From Anadara kagoshimensis (lineage: Eukaryota; Mollusca; Bivalvia; Arcoida; Arcidae), in the NCBI GenBank assembly GCA_021292105.1, contig CM037861.1, positions 50,556,920-50,620,919 on the forward strand: 64,000 nucleotides of DNA. The letters run 5' to 3'. Every line of letters starts with the position of its first letter. The first letter of the stretch is position 1. Below, piece after piece: positions 9,522 to 21,310 of the stretch. The notes beneath the pieces are model-generated. The model had not been told where the DNA came from, did no database searches, and saw only the letters and a list, made by a program, of their open reading frames with translations. A program made the position numbers and the translations under genes.

Positions 9522-10735
9522 TTAACCTATACTAAACTACACACTGCATGGCGATTTTACCTTTCTGGAAGAGAAAGATTTGCTTGTGGCGGATTTTGAC
9601 ATGCTTGGATTCGTTAATACTTTTGATGTATATTACATAAGAAACTATAGGTGACCTAATATACTTAAACGCGTTGATATCCATTAAGTAGGTTTAATTC
9701 TTGTTCAAATTTAATGAATCGAGCCAAACGGAAATTAAATACAAAAAATCGTTTTTAATTTTTTATTTAACGATAAATAATTAACGTTATTTTCTATTTA
9801 CGGACAACTTAAGATACAGTAATTTTATTTGTCATGGCAATCTTGAAGTGCATTGTTATGTAATAAATTTGAATTGTTCTTCGTCGAGGTAGTGAGTAAG
9901 CAGTGTTTGAACAAAAACTGATTTGTTTATCAATCACGATAGGTTTAAGTTGAATACTATTTGTTTCATTTTTTAAAACTTGACATTTTTTAGAGTTGAC
10001 ATGTATTTATAATTACTTGCGATGTTTAGAACTAATAAAAAGCTTATATCATACCCATCAATTGACACCCAAAAACTTTTTTTCAGGATTTGAGTGTGTA
10101 ACAAATATGATTTATACATTTATGCAAATCAAGCCAAAAGGGAATTGAAAACCAAAAAAATCTTTTTTAAATGTTTTAAATATAAATTATTAACGTTTTT
10201 TATATTTCCTAAGTGAAGTAACTTTTATTTTTCACGGCAATTTCAAATTGTATTGTTATGTAATGAATAAGAATTGCTTTCACCAAGGTAATGATGAAGC
10301 AGTATTTGAACAAGAACTGATATAGACGAAAACAATTTAAGTAAAATACTATTTTTGCAATTTTTTAAATTTAAGAGTTATTAGTGTTTTGCGTATTTTA
10401 CATTGATCTCCGATGATTGGAGCCAATTAACATTTTAACATAGGCCTATACCTTTCTTTTGACACCAATGTCATTTCTGGTGTTTTTGACAAACATGATT
10501 AATGACGCCCATTCTTAAGCGGGATTGAGACTAGTTTATTATCTGGCTTCAAAGATACTATTAACTTTTTGAACGGTTTGACTTTAGGATAATTGATTAA
10601 TTTTTCTTCATCGGAATTAAAGAATGGTATAATGAACTCAATCATACTATCTTGTGGTCTAAGATAATTTTATGAGAAAAATACAAAATACACGTGTTGT
10701 TATTTTGCGGGTAACACACTGTATAAAATACAACA
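9477..10735 (+). repeat. Diverged duplication, unit 1, with an internal tandem repeat
   Basis: The unit starts at the end of a Naiad tail (GGGCATGG...TATG) and runs to GCGGGTAACACACTGTA. It matches 11180-12005 in the same order: TAGATTTGCTTGTGACG-like, ACTTTTGATGTTTATTACATA-like, TAGAACCATTTTAA-like and GAGAAAAATACAA blocks. Inside unit 1 a stretch of about 412 bp is present twice (9714-10125 and 10126-about 10500). Both copies share AATCRAGCCAAA, GCATTGTTATGTAAT and CAGTRTTTGAACAA. No gene is visible in it. Confidence 0.75.
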
Positions 10736-10989
10736 AATTGGATTATAAAGTTTTGTTCTTGTAAAACTGACAATTCAGCATTCAGTGCATTAGTTTGTAG
10801 TGTCATACGCTGCTCAGTTTTATCAAAATTTTTTTACATAAAAGTAAAAACTCTGCACGTGACAGTAGATTTTCAAAAACGTATAATGAACCTGCAAACC
10901 ATGGAGAGAATTTTTATTTTGAATAAAGCTTGACAACACGACATATTTACATTGATACTCAGTGTACTTGTCAAAAATAAAATCTTTCA

Positions 10990-11206
10990 ATTGCATTATG
11001 TCCGTGTATACAAAATTATCCTGGATAGATTTGACGTCTGAAAGTTCCATGTTACTTTCACTTCCAATTTTGATTTTTCACGTGTCTATGTAGCTGACTT
11101 AACATGATGTGATTACTTTTCTGGAGCATCCGGTCTCTCTACCCTACTAGTTTTAAAGTTTTTTATTTTGTTTTTGAGACTGTGGTTTGGGCATGGACCA
11201 TTATGA
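10990..11206 (+). mobile_element. Naiad tail, diverged (start of duplication unit 2)
   Basis: The stretch holds the last codons (GATAGATTTGACGTCTGAAA), CCATGTTACTTTCACTTCC, CTTTTCTGGAGCATCCGG and GGTTTGGGCATGGACC in family order. It sits immediately before duplication unit 2, just as the remnant at 9397 sits before unit 1, so the tail probably predates the duplication. Short open frames on either strand here (10823-11050, 11113-11310) are tail sequence. Confidence 0.75.
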
Positions 11207-12005
11207 TTTTTTATTAATACGCATTTACACGACAAAGCATACCATAGGGAATTTACTTTTCTGTAAGATATAGATTTGCTTGTGACGAACTCTAACATGC
11301 TGTGATGCATTTATACTTTTGATGTTTATTACATAGGACACTATAGGCGATCTTGTACACTGAAATGCGTCAATATTCATTAGTTTAAATTCTTGTTTAA
11401 AATTAATCAAGCCAAGCGGAAATTGAGAGCAAAACATCGGATATCTTTTTTAAATATAAATAATTCACGTTAGTGTCTTTTAAGGGCAACGTAGTAAAAT
11501 AACTTTATTTTCCAATGCAATTTTATAGTGCATTGTTATATACAAACATACTAATCCATGTTAAAAAAGAATGAATTAGAATGATAGGTAGTATTTGAAC
11601 TTGACCAGATTTGTTTATAACTTCCAATAGACAAAATGGCAAATTGTTCGACGTAATAGCAGCTGTTAGTGTTATGCTTGTTTTTACAATCGTGTACGAT
11701 GTTTAGAACCATTTTAAAAGCTTAAAGAATACCCTTTCTATTTGAACAAAAGCTATTTTGTTCGTGTTTCTGACATATATGATTTATATAGGTCCATTCT
11801 AAGCTGTATTGGGAAAACTTTTCATCTAGTTAATATGATTACACGATGAACCGTTTCGACCTTTTGTTTTCGGTATAATTGATAAGTTTTTCTTCATTGA
11901 AATTAACGCATGTTTTATGAATTCAATTATATAGTCTTATGGTTTCAGATAATTTCATGAGAAAAATACAAGATATTGTGCCGTTATATTACGGGTAACA
12001 CATTG
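11180..12005 (+). repeat. Diverged duplication, unit 2
   Basis: This is the counterpart of 9477-10735 but with only one copy of the internal 412-bp segment. It contains a 20-bp insertion at 11541-11560 that the other two copies lack. Confidence 0.75.
11541..11560 (-). mobile_element. Ultra-short Naiad 3' end inside duplication unit 2
   Basis: TACAAACATACTAATCCATG is the outermost 20 nt of the Naiad tail in minus orientation. The aligned copies near 9862 and 10259 lack it, so it looks like an insertion of the very 3' end only. A chance match cannot be ruled out. Confidence 0.5.
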
Positions 12006-13009
12006 TACAGAAGAAATGTTTTCGACTTCTAGCAATGATCCATAACCTTGTCACGACTAATCGGTTTACTTATTACAGACTGCAAAAAACGACAAATTGA
12101 CAACAAAAGCCAAACAAATCCAGAAATAAGCTTCAGACGAGACTAAGATTTGCAGGAATAAAATGAAAGTCGCTTTTAAGACAATAATCACTTAATTTCA
12201 TGTTTTGTACATTAGAAACAGACAATAGGTTATGTCAAGTTACGTAATCACTTGTCGAGAAGATAGATCTGTATTAACCGGAATAAGTGATAAACGTGAT
12301 GATTTAACATAAAAACACGACAAACATATAAACATGTCAGGGAAAACTGCATATACTATAATAGTATTTAATGTGGTTTCCTTCCTTCCACACACTTGAT
12401 TTCTACAAAGTTTTGTTTTTGTATGCACTTGATTAACCTGATGTCATTGAACTAACTTGGAAGTAGCAACAATACAGCTTCCAGTAAATTTAAAGTAATT
12501 TTTTATGTAACTCGTTAGAAACTCCTCCACAAATATAATTTTTATATAACACAACATTTCCACATTTGTGACGGGTTATTTACTGTCGTAACAGCGATTG
12601 TATTTTGTATTACTCTTGTCATCTAGTTTTTATATTTTATTTATCTATTTCGTGTAAACAATTTTTTCATAATGAATTTATGTAAAAAAGAACCATATAA
12701 CTTCATTTATTTCATTGGTGTAAATAAAGCAGGAAAACATACAGATAAAATGACTTTTTCATTGGCATTTGAAATGAACACCCACAACCATTACTGAAGG
12801 CTTTCATTTATATATAACTTAACTCTAGACGTATCGCTTGATTATTCAACTAAACTAAATGCAAAGATACAACTATACAATAATTTAATAATTTAAGTAG
12901 ATAAAAGTTGACAAAGATCAAATCAATCACAGTTTATACTTATATAAAAAGAAACGCTTTACGGTATTGCTACCGTATAAAAGTTTAAGTATTGGTTTTA
13001 TGCTTCACT
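12006..13009. other. Unassigned AT-rich DNA
   Basis: I see no gene or clear repeat. The minus-strand frame at 12240-12428 (62 codons) has no recognisable motif. Confidence 0.4.
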
Positions 13010-13253
13010 GTTGAGGGATAACGGCATAATGGATACAATGTCTGACTTGTAAAAACACGGGTTCAAATACCCTGGAATTCAGCGATTTCAATTTTTATTC
13101 GACTATAACACAACTTTGCCAAGCCCATTATTTGCACCATCTGCTTCCTCATTGAGACAAATACAAAGCCTCTGCTTCTTGTCCTTAGAAATCATGCCTC
13201 ACCACCATAGGCAAAAAAAAAAAACAAAAAAAAACAAAACAAAACAAAAAAAA
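13010..13253 (+). mobile_element. tRNA-derived SINE with A-rich tail
   Basis: The head has a polymerase III A-box-like ACGGCATAATGG (13021-13032) and a B-box-like GGTTCAAATACC (13060-13071) at tRNA spacing. Between them GGATAC and GTCTGACTT resemble a tRNA-Arg. The acceptor stem does not pair and the variable region is short, so it is not a working tRNA. A body of about 130 bp follows and ends in an A-rich tail with scattered C (13213-13253). Head, body and tail in this order define a SINE. I could not find a clean target duplication. Confidence 0.6.
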
Positions 13254-15249
13254 CGCTAACACCAAGGTTTTAGTTCTGCTAAATTTATTTTAACATTTTA
13301 AAAAACATATATAAGTATATTTTTATTGAAAAACGACATGTTTCGTATTGACAATCATAGATTAAACACCTTTTTAACATCTTTGTAGTTGCCATATACT
13401 ACTTAACACGTTTTACAAAATAATATAACAAATAATTTAATGTAACACATCGGAATTAAATAATAGTAGTGAGAAATCTTTATGTATTCAAATATTGTTA
13501 TTTGCAGAGAAAAACATTGCTATAACGTATAATTATAAAAACACAATCCAACGGTCACTTGTTTTATCATGAATAGCGCTTTTAGAATATCTAAACTCGC
13601 AGGACGCAGTTTGCAATCATGCCAGTAAAAATGTCTGGATTTGATTTTCAGACATCATTACAAAAATCGGTTACAGAAGTTGGTTAGTAGTGCTAATATA
13701 TCCAACAGTGCGTTACTTTGATGTGAACTAATGTTCGTGTCCAACGCTAATAACTTTACGTTTCCTTTACAACTTAACCAAATAACCTAATATATAGACT
13801 TGAATCTGTCACTATGCCTCTCAAGTCAGCCGTTTGGCTAAAATATAATTGTGACTTAATGTTTTCGATTGATATGTTTGGCATTAAAAGGACGTAAACT
13901 CGTCATTCACAAGTTAATGATGCCCTGCAAGCTTAGATAAAAACCACCAATGTATCATTTGGAATTTTAATTGTGTTGATATATCCCTATGCGCTCAGTG
14001 ACTTACCTATTCCGAGAGGAAATTAAGAAAGAATAAAACAAACAAATCAAAGAAAACAAAATAATAAAAAAATAAAAACAATTATATAAAAAATAAAAAA
14101 AAAACTATATATAAAAATATAATAAAAAACATAACCCTTTGATTTGAACAAATAACGCACAATTTGTAGCTTTTATCTAATATCACATAATGATTAATGA
14201 ATATTAACGTTTTATTAGCGTGTTACATAATAATGTTTTTTACATTACAGTTGTCTCTTGTCGTTTAGAGAACTTTATTATTGATCTTACTGTGGGTAAT
14301 TAAAATTATCATTTTTAACACGAAGACGATTCTGAAATGTGAAAAGTCACAATGATATTGATAAACTTGCACGAAACGAATATCATTCATCCTATCTAAT
14401 ACAATAAATGCCATTTATATCATTTATATATAATCATTTTTTATTATCAACATGTTGTGCCACAAAGGACAAAATCAAACAGATTTTTAGAATAATTCGA
14501 TAGAAGTAATATTTAATAGAAAGTATCGTATGACGATTCGGGAAAATAGTTTCCGTTGGGTTTTTTTTTGGTAATAAAAGTAATTTTTCTCTTTTTTCTT
14601 TTTCATTTAAAATGTTTGCTCTTTGTCAGATTAAATTTTTCAGTTTCGGTCCTTTTACACTGTGGTAGCGACAGTGTTTCCCAAAACAAATCTGTCTCAT
14701 TTTCAAATCTGATATTTGTTTGTACTTCACGATATGTATTCCAACTTGTGCTATAGTCAGACATTGTTTAGCTAATGGGTTGAACGAGGCCTTTATTCTG
14801 TGTGCGCTGATACACAATTACTTAGTATCCCTGTTAGTTAGAAAGTATCATTGTTCACCAAGACTAGAACTAAGTACAAACCTTTCTTCTCAGACAGTTG
14901 ATGTATTGCATTTCCTTGAGGCTAATTTATCGCTGATAGTAAAACGTTAAATCATGTTTTTAATTTTTAATATTTTTAAAAAGATATTTAAAACTGGCAT
15001 AGATTCCAAAGTTGCATTATGACACGAACTAACGTGTCAAACACGATGGGATTAATCTGTTATTACAAAATATTTCAAGTTTTGCCGATTTTGACAGACA
15101 GCTGTTATAAGAGCTACGCATTACATTGTTCAAAATGTAAAATGATACATTGAAAGTGTAAATTTACTATGTTTTGTCAACTGAATTCTATGATAAAGGG
15201 GTTGTTATAGCTCGGTTATTATGAAAAAATTGCTGAATAATTTCTTTTA
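13254..15249. other. Unassigned AT-rich DNA with an A-rich simple tract
   Basis: The only structure I see is a low-complexity A-rich tract at about 14034-14131 (AATAAAAA-type). Open frames at 14556-14950 overlap on both strands and show no domain. Confidence 0.45.
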
Positions 15250-15540
15250 GAGATTAGGTAATATCATGGCTCTCAAAAAGTTTTATGACCGCTATCACAG
15301 TATTGTTGATAAGTTTGATGTTTCTGTGTCCAGGATTGCCCTGGATCTAATGGACGTCTCATAGTTCTATGTTCCTTTCACACAATTTTGATTGCACACG
15401 TAGCGGGTGTAGCTAGCTGAACAGAAGGTGCTTATCCTTACGGAGCACCCTGCATCACTTCCTTGGTGTAAGTTCACGTGTATTTTAACTTTGTTTCTGG
15501 GTTGTGATTCAGACATGAATTAGTATGTTTGTTTTTGATT
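15250..15540 (+). mobile_element. Naiad 3' fragment, well preserved
   Basis: The fragment covers the final codons (CTCAAAAAGTTTTATG, then GTATTGTTGATAAGTTTGAT), the stop at about 15362 and most of the tail, ending AGTATGTTTGTTTTTGATT at 15540. The tail lacks the block containing CTAACCTAACTTGTCAG. A second, older plus-strand tail follows 127 bp later. Confidence 0.88.
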
Positions 15541-15666
15541 ACTAGTTAATGTTTAAAGTCCATAAGACTATCGGTGTTTGTCAGGCTAGTCAGCTTATTA
15601 CAATTGGTGCCGTACACAACATTACTGTCAATAAACGACGTACACAGATAGGGTTGTTTAATATGA

Positions 15667-15870
15667 AGTTAATCAAGTTTTAAGGCCCTTGGAAGTTCAA
15701 TGTTTCTTTCATTCTCAATTTTGATTTCAAGCGTGACGAGCTAGGTAAAAGAAGGTGCTTACCGTTCTGGAGCATCCGGGGAAAATGGCATGTGCAAAAA
15801 ATGTTCAAATATTTTAACTTTGATTTTTGGATTATAATTTTAACATGGACAGGTATGTTAGTTTTTGATT
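15667..15870 (+). mobile_element. Naiad tail, diverged
   Basis: Tail blocks AAGGTGCTTACCGTTCTGG and GGAGCATCCGG are followed by GGACAGGTATGTTAGT and a TTTTTGATT end. The minus-strand frame 15680-16096 runs through this tail and is spurious. Confidence 0.75.
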
Positions 15871-17538
15871 TATAATAATGCAAAACGGGATTGCTGTTCT
15901 CTTGAATTTTAATAACTTCAAAAGCTCGAATGTTGGGAGTATTGTAACGAATCCATAATAAATCTAATGAAAATAATTGCTCCGTACAAACATTATTGAG
16001 TATGGTACGCTGGCGAACCCCATTGTAGTTACATTTGGTAGGAGTGGGCATTCCATTGTCTATACTTTCTTCCATACAGTAAAATAAATATGACATTGAT
16101 AAAACAGATTATATACACTGTTTGTCCTCCCAGTTTCAAATTATATAACATTTATTACACCAGGAACACGTCAATCATGATTATGTTTACACACCCTTGA
16201 AAACTTAGAAATCATTCACAGACATTGTCTTCAATCTATCAACAAAGAACTAAGAACTAAACACATACTTCATATCAAACATGTTATACGAAATAGACAG
16301 ACAGACAAGTTATTTGTACCGACAAAAACAACGTATTATTGTTTATAATATGGTAAACATTTGTGTTGATATCTGTTCCGGAAATTGTTTAGCAACAAGA
16401 GGGCATTGACCGGTAAATCTAATGCATGTTTCGCAAGTAGTTTATTTGTTTTTTTGGAATATATTGGAAAATAACACCAATTATTATCTTCCGTCTTTGT
16501 AGCATTAGTTGTAAACAAATCACCCGTGTTATAAAGACAGTCACTTAGTAATGTTATCGTCAATGAACCCATTTTAATTCCTTCCATACGGCTTCTGCAA
16601 ATTAATTTTATGTTTAAAACTGCATACAGCAGACTACATGTAAGATAGGCTGGTTTAAAATAGGACCGAGTAACGAGATGCTGATTTGTGTTCTATGGTT
16701 AAGTATCATTAAATAAAAAAAGACTAGAAAAAGACAAAACAGTTTTTAGAAAACACTCCTTCGTTGAATCATTTACGTCAATGGCATATTATAATGCTGC
16801 AAGTCCAAGTCTATTTTAATCATTTACAAAAATCTTTTTAAACTCTTTTTTAAACAACATTTATTTTTCCGTTAATATGACTCAATATAGCACACACATT
16901 CATAGAATCAATTTTTAAAAAAAGGTCTGTGGAGAAGAAGATTTTTATATGCTTTTATTCTGAAACTATAAAATAAAAAGAGAAAAACGGAAAAAGGCAA
17001 AGAATCGAAAGTTGGAAAAAAGCATTTTGCATCAGACGAGATGACGATGTTAAAAGGGACCGCAATAATCATTTATGCCTGTTGGGAAACTGTCTGCGTT
17101 AGACTCAAAAGATATAAATTTGACGGTTTGCCATTGGCGAGGTTCGAAAAGTGCAATTTGATTTTGGATTTTAGAAAGATTTAATGCATGTGGTTTTCTT
17201 TATTGAATTAATTCTTTAAAATGTTTTATTCTCGGAATGACTTATTTAATTATTGTCAAATTACTCTATACCTTTCTTTTCTTTTTCACCACGGTTTATA
17301 TCATTAAAGCATTAGGTAACAGAAAATTGGATAGGATTTATCCAAAACTTAAGTCAATTTCTAACTTGTACATATTATTACGTAGACATACAACACTGTT
17401 TCCTTCTAAAGTGCACAAATGTGAAAAAAAAACAACGACGTTTCGAAAATAGTTCAAAAAATCTCGTCTAAATAGAAATTCAATAAATATATCTTGTAAG
17501 AAATATCTGTTCTGATTTTATCTAGTTTATCAATTGTA
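15871..17538. other. Unassigned DNA with one MITE-like end
   Basis: Positions 16007-16030 contain GGTACGCTGGCGAACCCC and ATTGT, nearly the same as the right end of a foldback element at 33664-33690. Otherwise I see AT-rich DNA. Frames at 16336-16587 (minus) and 17237-17452 (plus) have no recognisable motif. Confidence 0.45.
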
Positions 17539-18542
17539 TTTTTGTCCCCCGCCGCAACGCGGAGCGGGGACATAGAAATGCCGGGCGTCCGTCTGTCCGT
17601 CCATGTGTCCGTGTGTCCGTGCGTCCGTGTTTCCGTCCGTCACACTTTCTTGTAAGCGCTCTCATGCCTATAAATTTTGACGGATTTTCATTAAATTTAT
17701 ACCAAATGTTTATACCACTAATACCTTGGTCAAGTTCGAAAATCAGCATTGGTCGATACTTTTTGTTGGAGTTATGGGACTTTGACCACAATAATGACTC
17801 TGTTTTATCCAGCACTTGACCTTGTAAGCACTCTCATGCCTACAAATTTTGACGGATTTTCATTAAATTTATACCAAATGTTTATGCCACTAATACCTTG
17901 GTCAAGTTTGGAAATTAGCCTTGGTCGATACTTTTTGTTGGAGTTATGGGACTTTGACCCCAATAATGACTCTGTTTTATCCAAAAATTGACATTGTAAG
18001 CGCTCTCATGCCTACAAATTTTGACGGATTTTCATGAAATTTATGCCAAATGTTTATACTACTAATACCTTGGTAAAGTTTGTAAATCAGCCTTGGTCGA
18101 TACTTTTTGTTGGAGTTATGGGACTTTGACCACAATAATGACTCCATTTTATCCAAAAATTGACATTGTAAGTGCTCTCATGCCTACAAATTTTGTTTAT
18201 ACCAAATGTTTATACTACTAATACCTTGGTCAAGTTCGAAAATCAGCATTGGTCGATACTTTTTGTTGGAGTTATGGGACTTTGACCACAATAATGACTC
18301 CATTTTATCCAAAAATTGACCTTGTAAGTGCTCTCATGCCTACAAATTTTGACAGATTTTCATGAAATTTATACCAAATGTTTATACCACTAATATCTTG
18401 GTCAAGTTTGAAATGTTCCTCCCGACCTCCCCACACATTTAATTCTGAAACAGCCCTGAATGTTTGAAAATATTGCAATTTCATATACAGTATACTAGTA
18501 TACTGCTTGACCGGCGGGGGACCCAGGAATTCTATTCTTGTT
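17539..18542 (+). mobile_element. Helentron-like non-autonomous element (HINE / pearl-like), first family
   Basis: The left end has GTCCCCCGCC at 17544-17553 and the right end its inverse GGCGGGGGAC at 18513-18522, as subterminal inverted repeats. The left end also folds (CCCCGC / GCGGGG at about 17547-17568). A CCGT-rich simple tract follows at 17586-17641, then five copies of a 172-bp repeat, then a unique tail ending TATTCTTGTT. Subterminal repeats, a left microsatellite, a central minisatellite and a CTTGT 3' end in T-rich flanks fit Helentron-associated elements and the bivalve pearl class. There is no protein of its own; frames at 17522-17991 lie in the repeats. It would depend on a Rep-helicase partner elsewhere. 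Confidence 0.72.
17650..18414 (+). repeat. Central minisatellite, 172-bp period, about five units
   Basis: The phrase TTGTAAG recurs at 17650, 17822, 17994, 18166 and 18322. The steps are 172, 172, 172 and 156 bp; the shorter step reflects a deletion of about 16 bp in unit 4. Units also share GTTGGAGTTATGGGACTTTG. Confidence 0.9.
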
Positions 18543-18908
18543 AAATGTTGGAAATTGCGAAAATATATTTAATAATCACAAAATAAAAAAACACAATATG
18601 TTAAAGAAAACGTCTTTCAAATGTAAATAAAAGTATAATATCTGGTATTGACATAAGTTTGTGTTTTAACAACAATTATCCTTATCTATTGTATGGCACA
18701 GCTGTTTATGTTTATCAATGACACCGGTGCTGGTTTTGAATTTCAGAAATTCTGATTTTACATATGCTTTATTATCTTCGAAACTTCTATGTAGAATTAA
18801 CACTTTGTTTGTTTTCTATTTGTTTGTATTTATGGTTTAATGTTTTCTTAATGATTTTATAAATAATATAGCTTCTATTTATAACTCATTATATACTAAT
18901 TGTAATAG
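18543..18908. other. Unassigned AT-rich DNA
   Basis: Nothing recognisable lies between the Helentron-like element and the next Naiad tail. Confidence 0.5.
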
Positions 18909-19038
18909 TACTTCCGGAGCAACCGGCCTCACTTCCCTGATGGAAGTTCATGTGTCTAACCTTACTTGGCAGTTCCAAAGTTTTTACTTTGCTTCTGGAT
19001 TGTGAGTCCGACATGGATTAGTATGTTTGTTTTTGATT
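18909..19038 (+). mobile_element. Naiad tail only, young
   Basis: The fragment begins abruptly inside the tail at ACTTCCGGAGC and runs close to consensus to AGTATGTTTGTTTTTGATT at 19038. The abrupt 5' end and intact 3' end are what truncated reverse transcription leaves. Confidence 0.9.
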
Positions 19039-19229
19039 AATAAAGTGAACTTCAACACCTTGCAACTAGAAAACAGAATGTTTGGTTAGACAACCAGGGA
19101 ATATTAAAACTAATTATGAAGAACGATTCACGTATTTTAAGTTTTATGGTTAAACTAAAAAAACGAGCAAAATCATAATGCAAATGTGAAATTCACTTGA
19201 ATATGTAGACCTATTACCATGCTGTTTTT

Positions 19230-19453
19230 ATAAAAATCAGAAATCAACAAATAAATGAAACAAATAAGAAGTAAAAGAAATGAAAAGAGGCAAATTTCCT
19301 TTTAGGGAAGATATTCTGGTAGCTCCGGAAAGATAATCACATTCTGTTTAGCTAGTTACACCTATCACTTGAGAATAAAAGGAACATGGAATTATAGGAC
19401 GTCAAAAATATCTAGGGTACTTTTGAAACAGTGACATTATATTATCAACAATA
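19230..19453 (-). mobile_element. Naiad 3' fragment, diverged (left arm of an inverted pair)
   Basis: The minus strand holds TAGCTCCGGAAAG, TTTAGCTAGTTACACC and ATGGAATTATAGGACGTC (plus-strand readings) in family order. The outer end is eroded. Its 5' side faces the 5' side of the next copy, about 6 bp away. Confidence 0.7.
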
Positions 19454-19459
19454 TCAACC

Positions 19460-20126
19460 TACAGATATGGATGGCGCTCTACCTATTAATAGTCCTAATT
19501 TGTTGAAATTTTGTGGATGTCATATATCCTGATTAGTTTGAAATAAAAGATACGTCGAATCCTACAAGTTCTGATTTATATGTAGACCAATACCTCATTC
19601 ATAACGCTAGCGTAATACTACATCTAAATGTGATGGCTTCATTTTTTCCATTGTCAACTTTGTTTTTCTTTGCACTAATAAACCTGTTCCCCCCGTTCAT
19701 GGTGTATTTCTTTCAGAATCAATACGCTACGGTAGATATTGTTCCCACTATAGAAAATTATATAACGAAGCAAGCGGCATACAAAAAAATTGTTGACACA
19801 AGGAGAGTGAATTCTTAAACTTTATCAAGGCCCACAAAAAGTTTTATGGCCTTTATCATAATATCGTTGATAAGTTTGATTTCTTTCTTCCTGGATTATC
19901 ATGGGTGTATTTGACGTCACATAGTTCAATGTTCCTTTCTATCTAAATTGTGATTATACACGTGGCGGGTGTAGCTACCTTAACAGGAGGCGCTTGCCCT
20001 TCTGGAGCACCCGGCCTTACTTTCTCTAGTGGAAATCGACGTGTTTTGCTTAACTTTCCAACGTCAAAGTATTAACCTTACCTTGAGATTATGGTTTGAA
20101 CGGGAATTGGAATATCTGTTTTGGAT
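19460..20126 (+). mobile_element. Naiad RT fragment and tail, diverged (right arm)
   Basis: It starts in the catalytic region (CTACAGATATGGATGGCG, the YRYIDD segment, mutated). It continues through TTGAAATAAAAGATACGTCG (EIKDT) and GTTTTATGGCCTTTATCAT to the tail GGCGGGTGTAGCTACCT and a decayed end at about 20126. Many changes show an old insertion. The 62-codon frame at 19630 is internal to it. Confidence 0.8.
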
Positions 20127-21310
20127 TCAGTCACATGATTTTGACGAGAGTTTGGCAGTAAGTCAAGCGTGACATGTGAAGAAAGATATGAATAAAATTC
20201 AAAATATGGTGCCGAGTTTGCAGGGTGATCGAGGAGCATTATAACAAGGTTTTAGTGTATATGTTTATAAATTAAATTCTGATTACTCTTTCCGACTTGT
20301 CGAACGAATAAACTAAGATACTATTTTTTAAAAATAAAATTAAGATTACTTAAGATCAAAACCGTGAGCATATACAAAAATATCATATTTCAATTTTGTC
20401 ATTCAACACCTCTAGTCAGCATAAGATGCAGACGTGAATTATATTACTTGTTTCAATACTTTATAATCGGTTTGAGCCACATATATATGGTAAAACACCC
20501 ACCGAATCTTAGTGAAATTAAATAGATTACAAGTCTTTTAGAGATATGAATTGTACATAAGTCAATTCTGTACGTTTAAAGAGTGGTAGAAATTTATCAA
20601 ATGCATTGATAATTCGATCCGAACTACGCTCAATTGAGTATGCAGTGTAACAAAGAATATATAATGTAATTTGCATGTTTTTCGTAACAAGTGGGATCTC
20701 ATGAATTGTTAGACATAAAAATTAAATTCTTACAAACTAAATTGTGATATTGTATCATAAAGTAGCAAATTGTTGGTCTGACCAAGAAGATAATTCCCTA
20801 CTCTTACATGAAGAGAACACTTGAACTCAGGAAAAGGGAATCGCTGGTACATTAATACAAAAATCTGAGCACCTCTATAAGAAAGTAGCTCATCACATGT
20901 TAATATCAAGTTTTAGTAAGTTTTTTTAGAATAAGCTTTGGTCTATCGTTTTACTCTGGGGTGATACTAAACATAGCAAAGGGATTGTACGTGGGAATGA
21001 CCCCCTACTGGACTGAACATATAAAACATTATGTTTCCTACGCGGTTACACAAGATGATAGCGCTGTCTTATTGGAGTGATAATCGAACCACAACAGCTG
21101 TTGTAAGATTATCCGAGACCACTCAGTTACAGAAGCCTGTAGATCACTAAGTCACCTAACACCAAAGAGAATCGCCGAAAACGTTTGTTTCTAGGTTTTG
21201 TTTTCAGTCATTTATGGTGTATATTTGAACATATCTCTGCTGGTGGATGTTTCACTGAAGATATCACAAACTCAGTAGGCAATAATTGTATTATTTTCAG
21301 AAATATAGTC
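20127..21310. other. Mostly unassigned DNA with a weak tRNA-like segment
   Basis: On the minus strand at about 21074-21131 an A-box-like TAACTGAGTGGTC is followed at tRNA spacing by a B-box-like GGTTCGATTATC, resembling a tRNA-Ser head. There is no clear body or tail, so a decayed SINE is possible but weak. Nothing else is recognisable. Confidence 0.35.

Noticed and set aside
15680-16096. 138-residue minus-strand frame
   Set aside because: It runs antisense through a Naiad tail and has no domain; the overlap explains its length.
17522-17991. Frames of 68-97 residues over the 17.5 kb repeats
   Set aside because: They follow the CCGT-rich tract and the 172-bp repeat, so they are repeat translations.
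21074-21131. Minus-strand tRNA-Ser-like segment
   Set aside because: A- and B-box-like phrases are present, but stems do not pair and no SINE body or tail is visible; kept only as a weak note.
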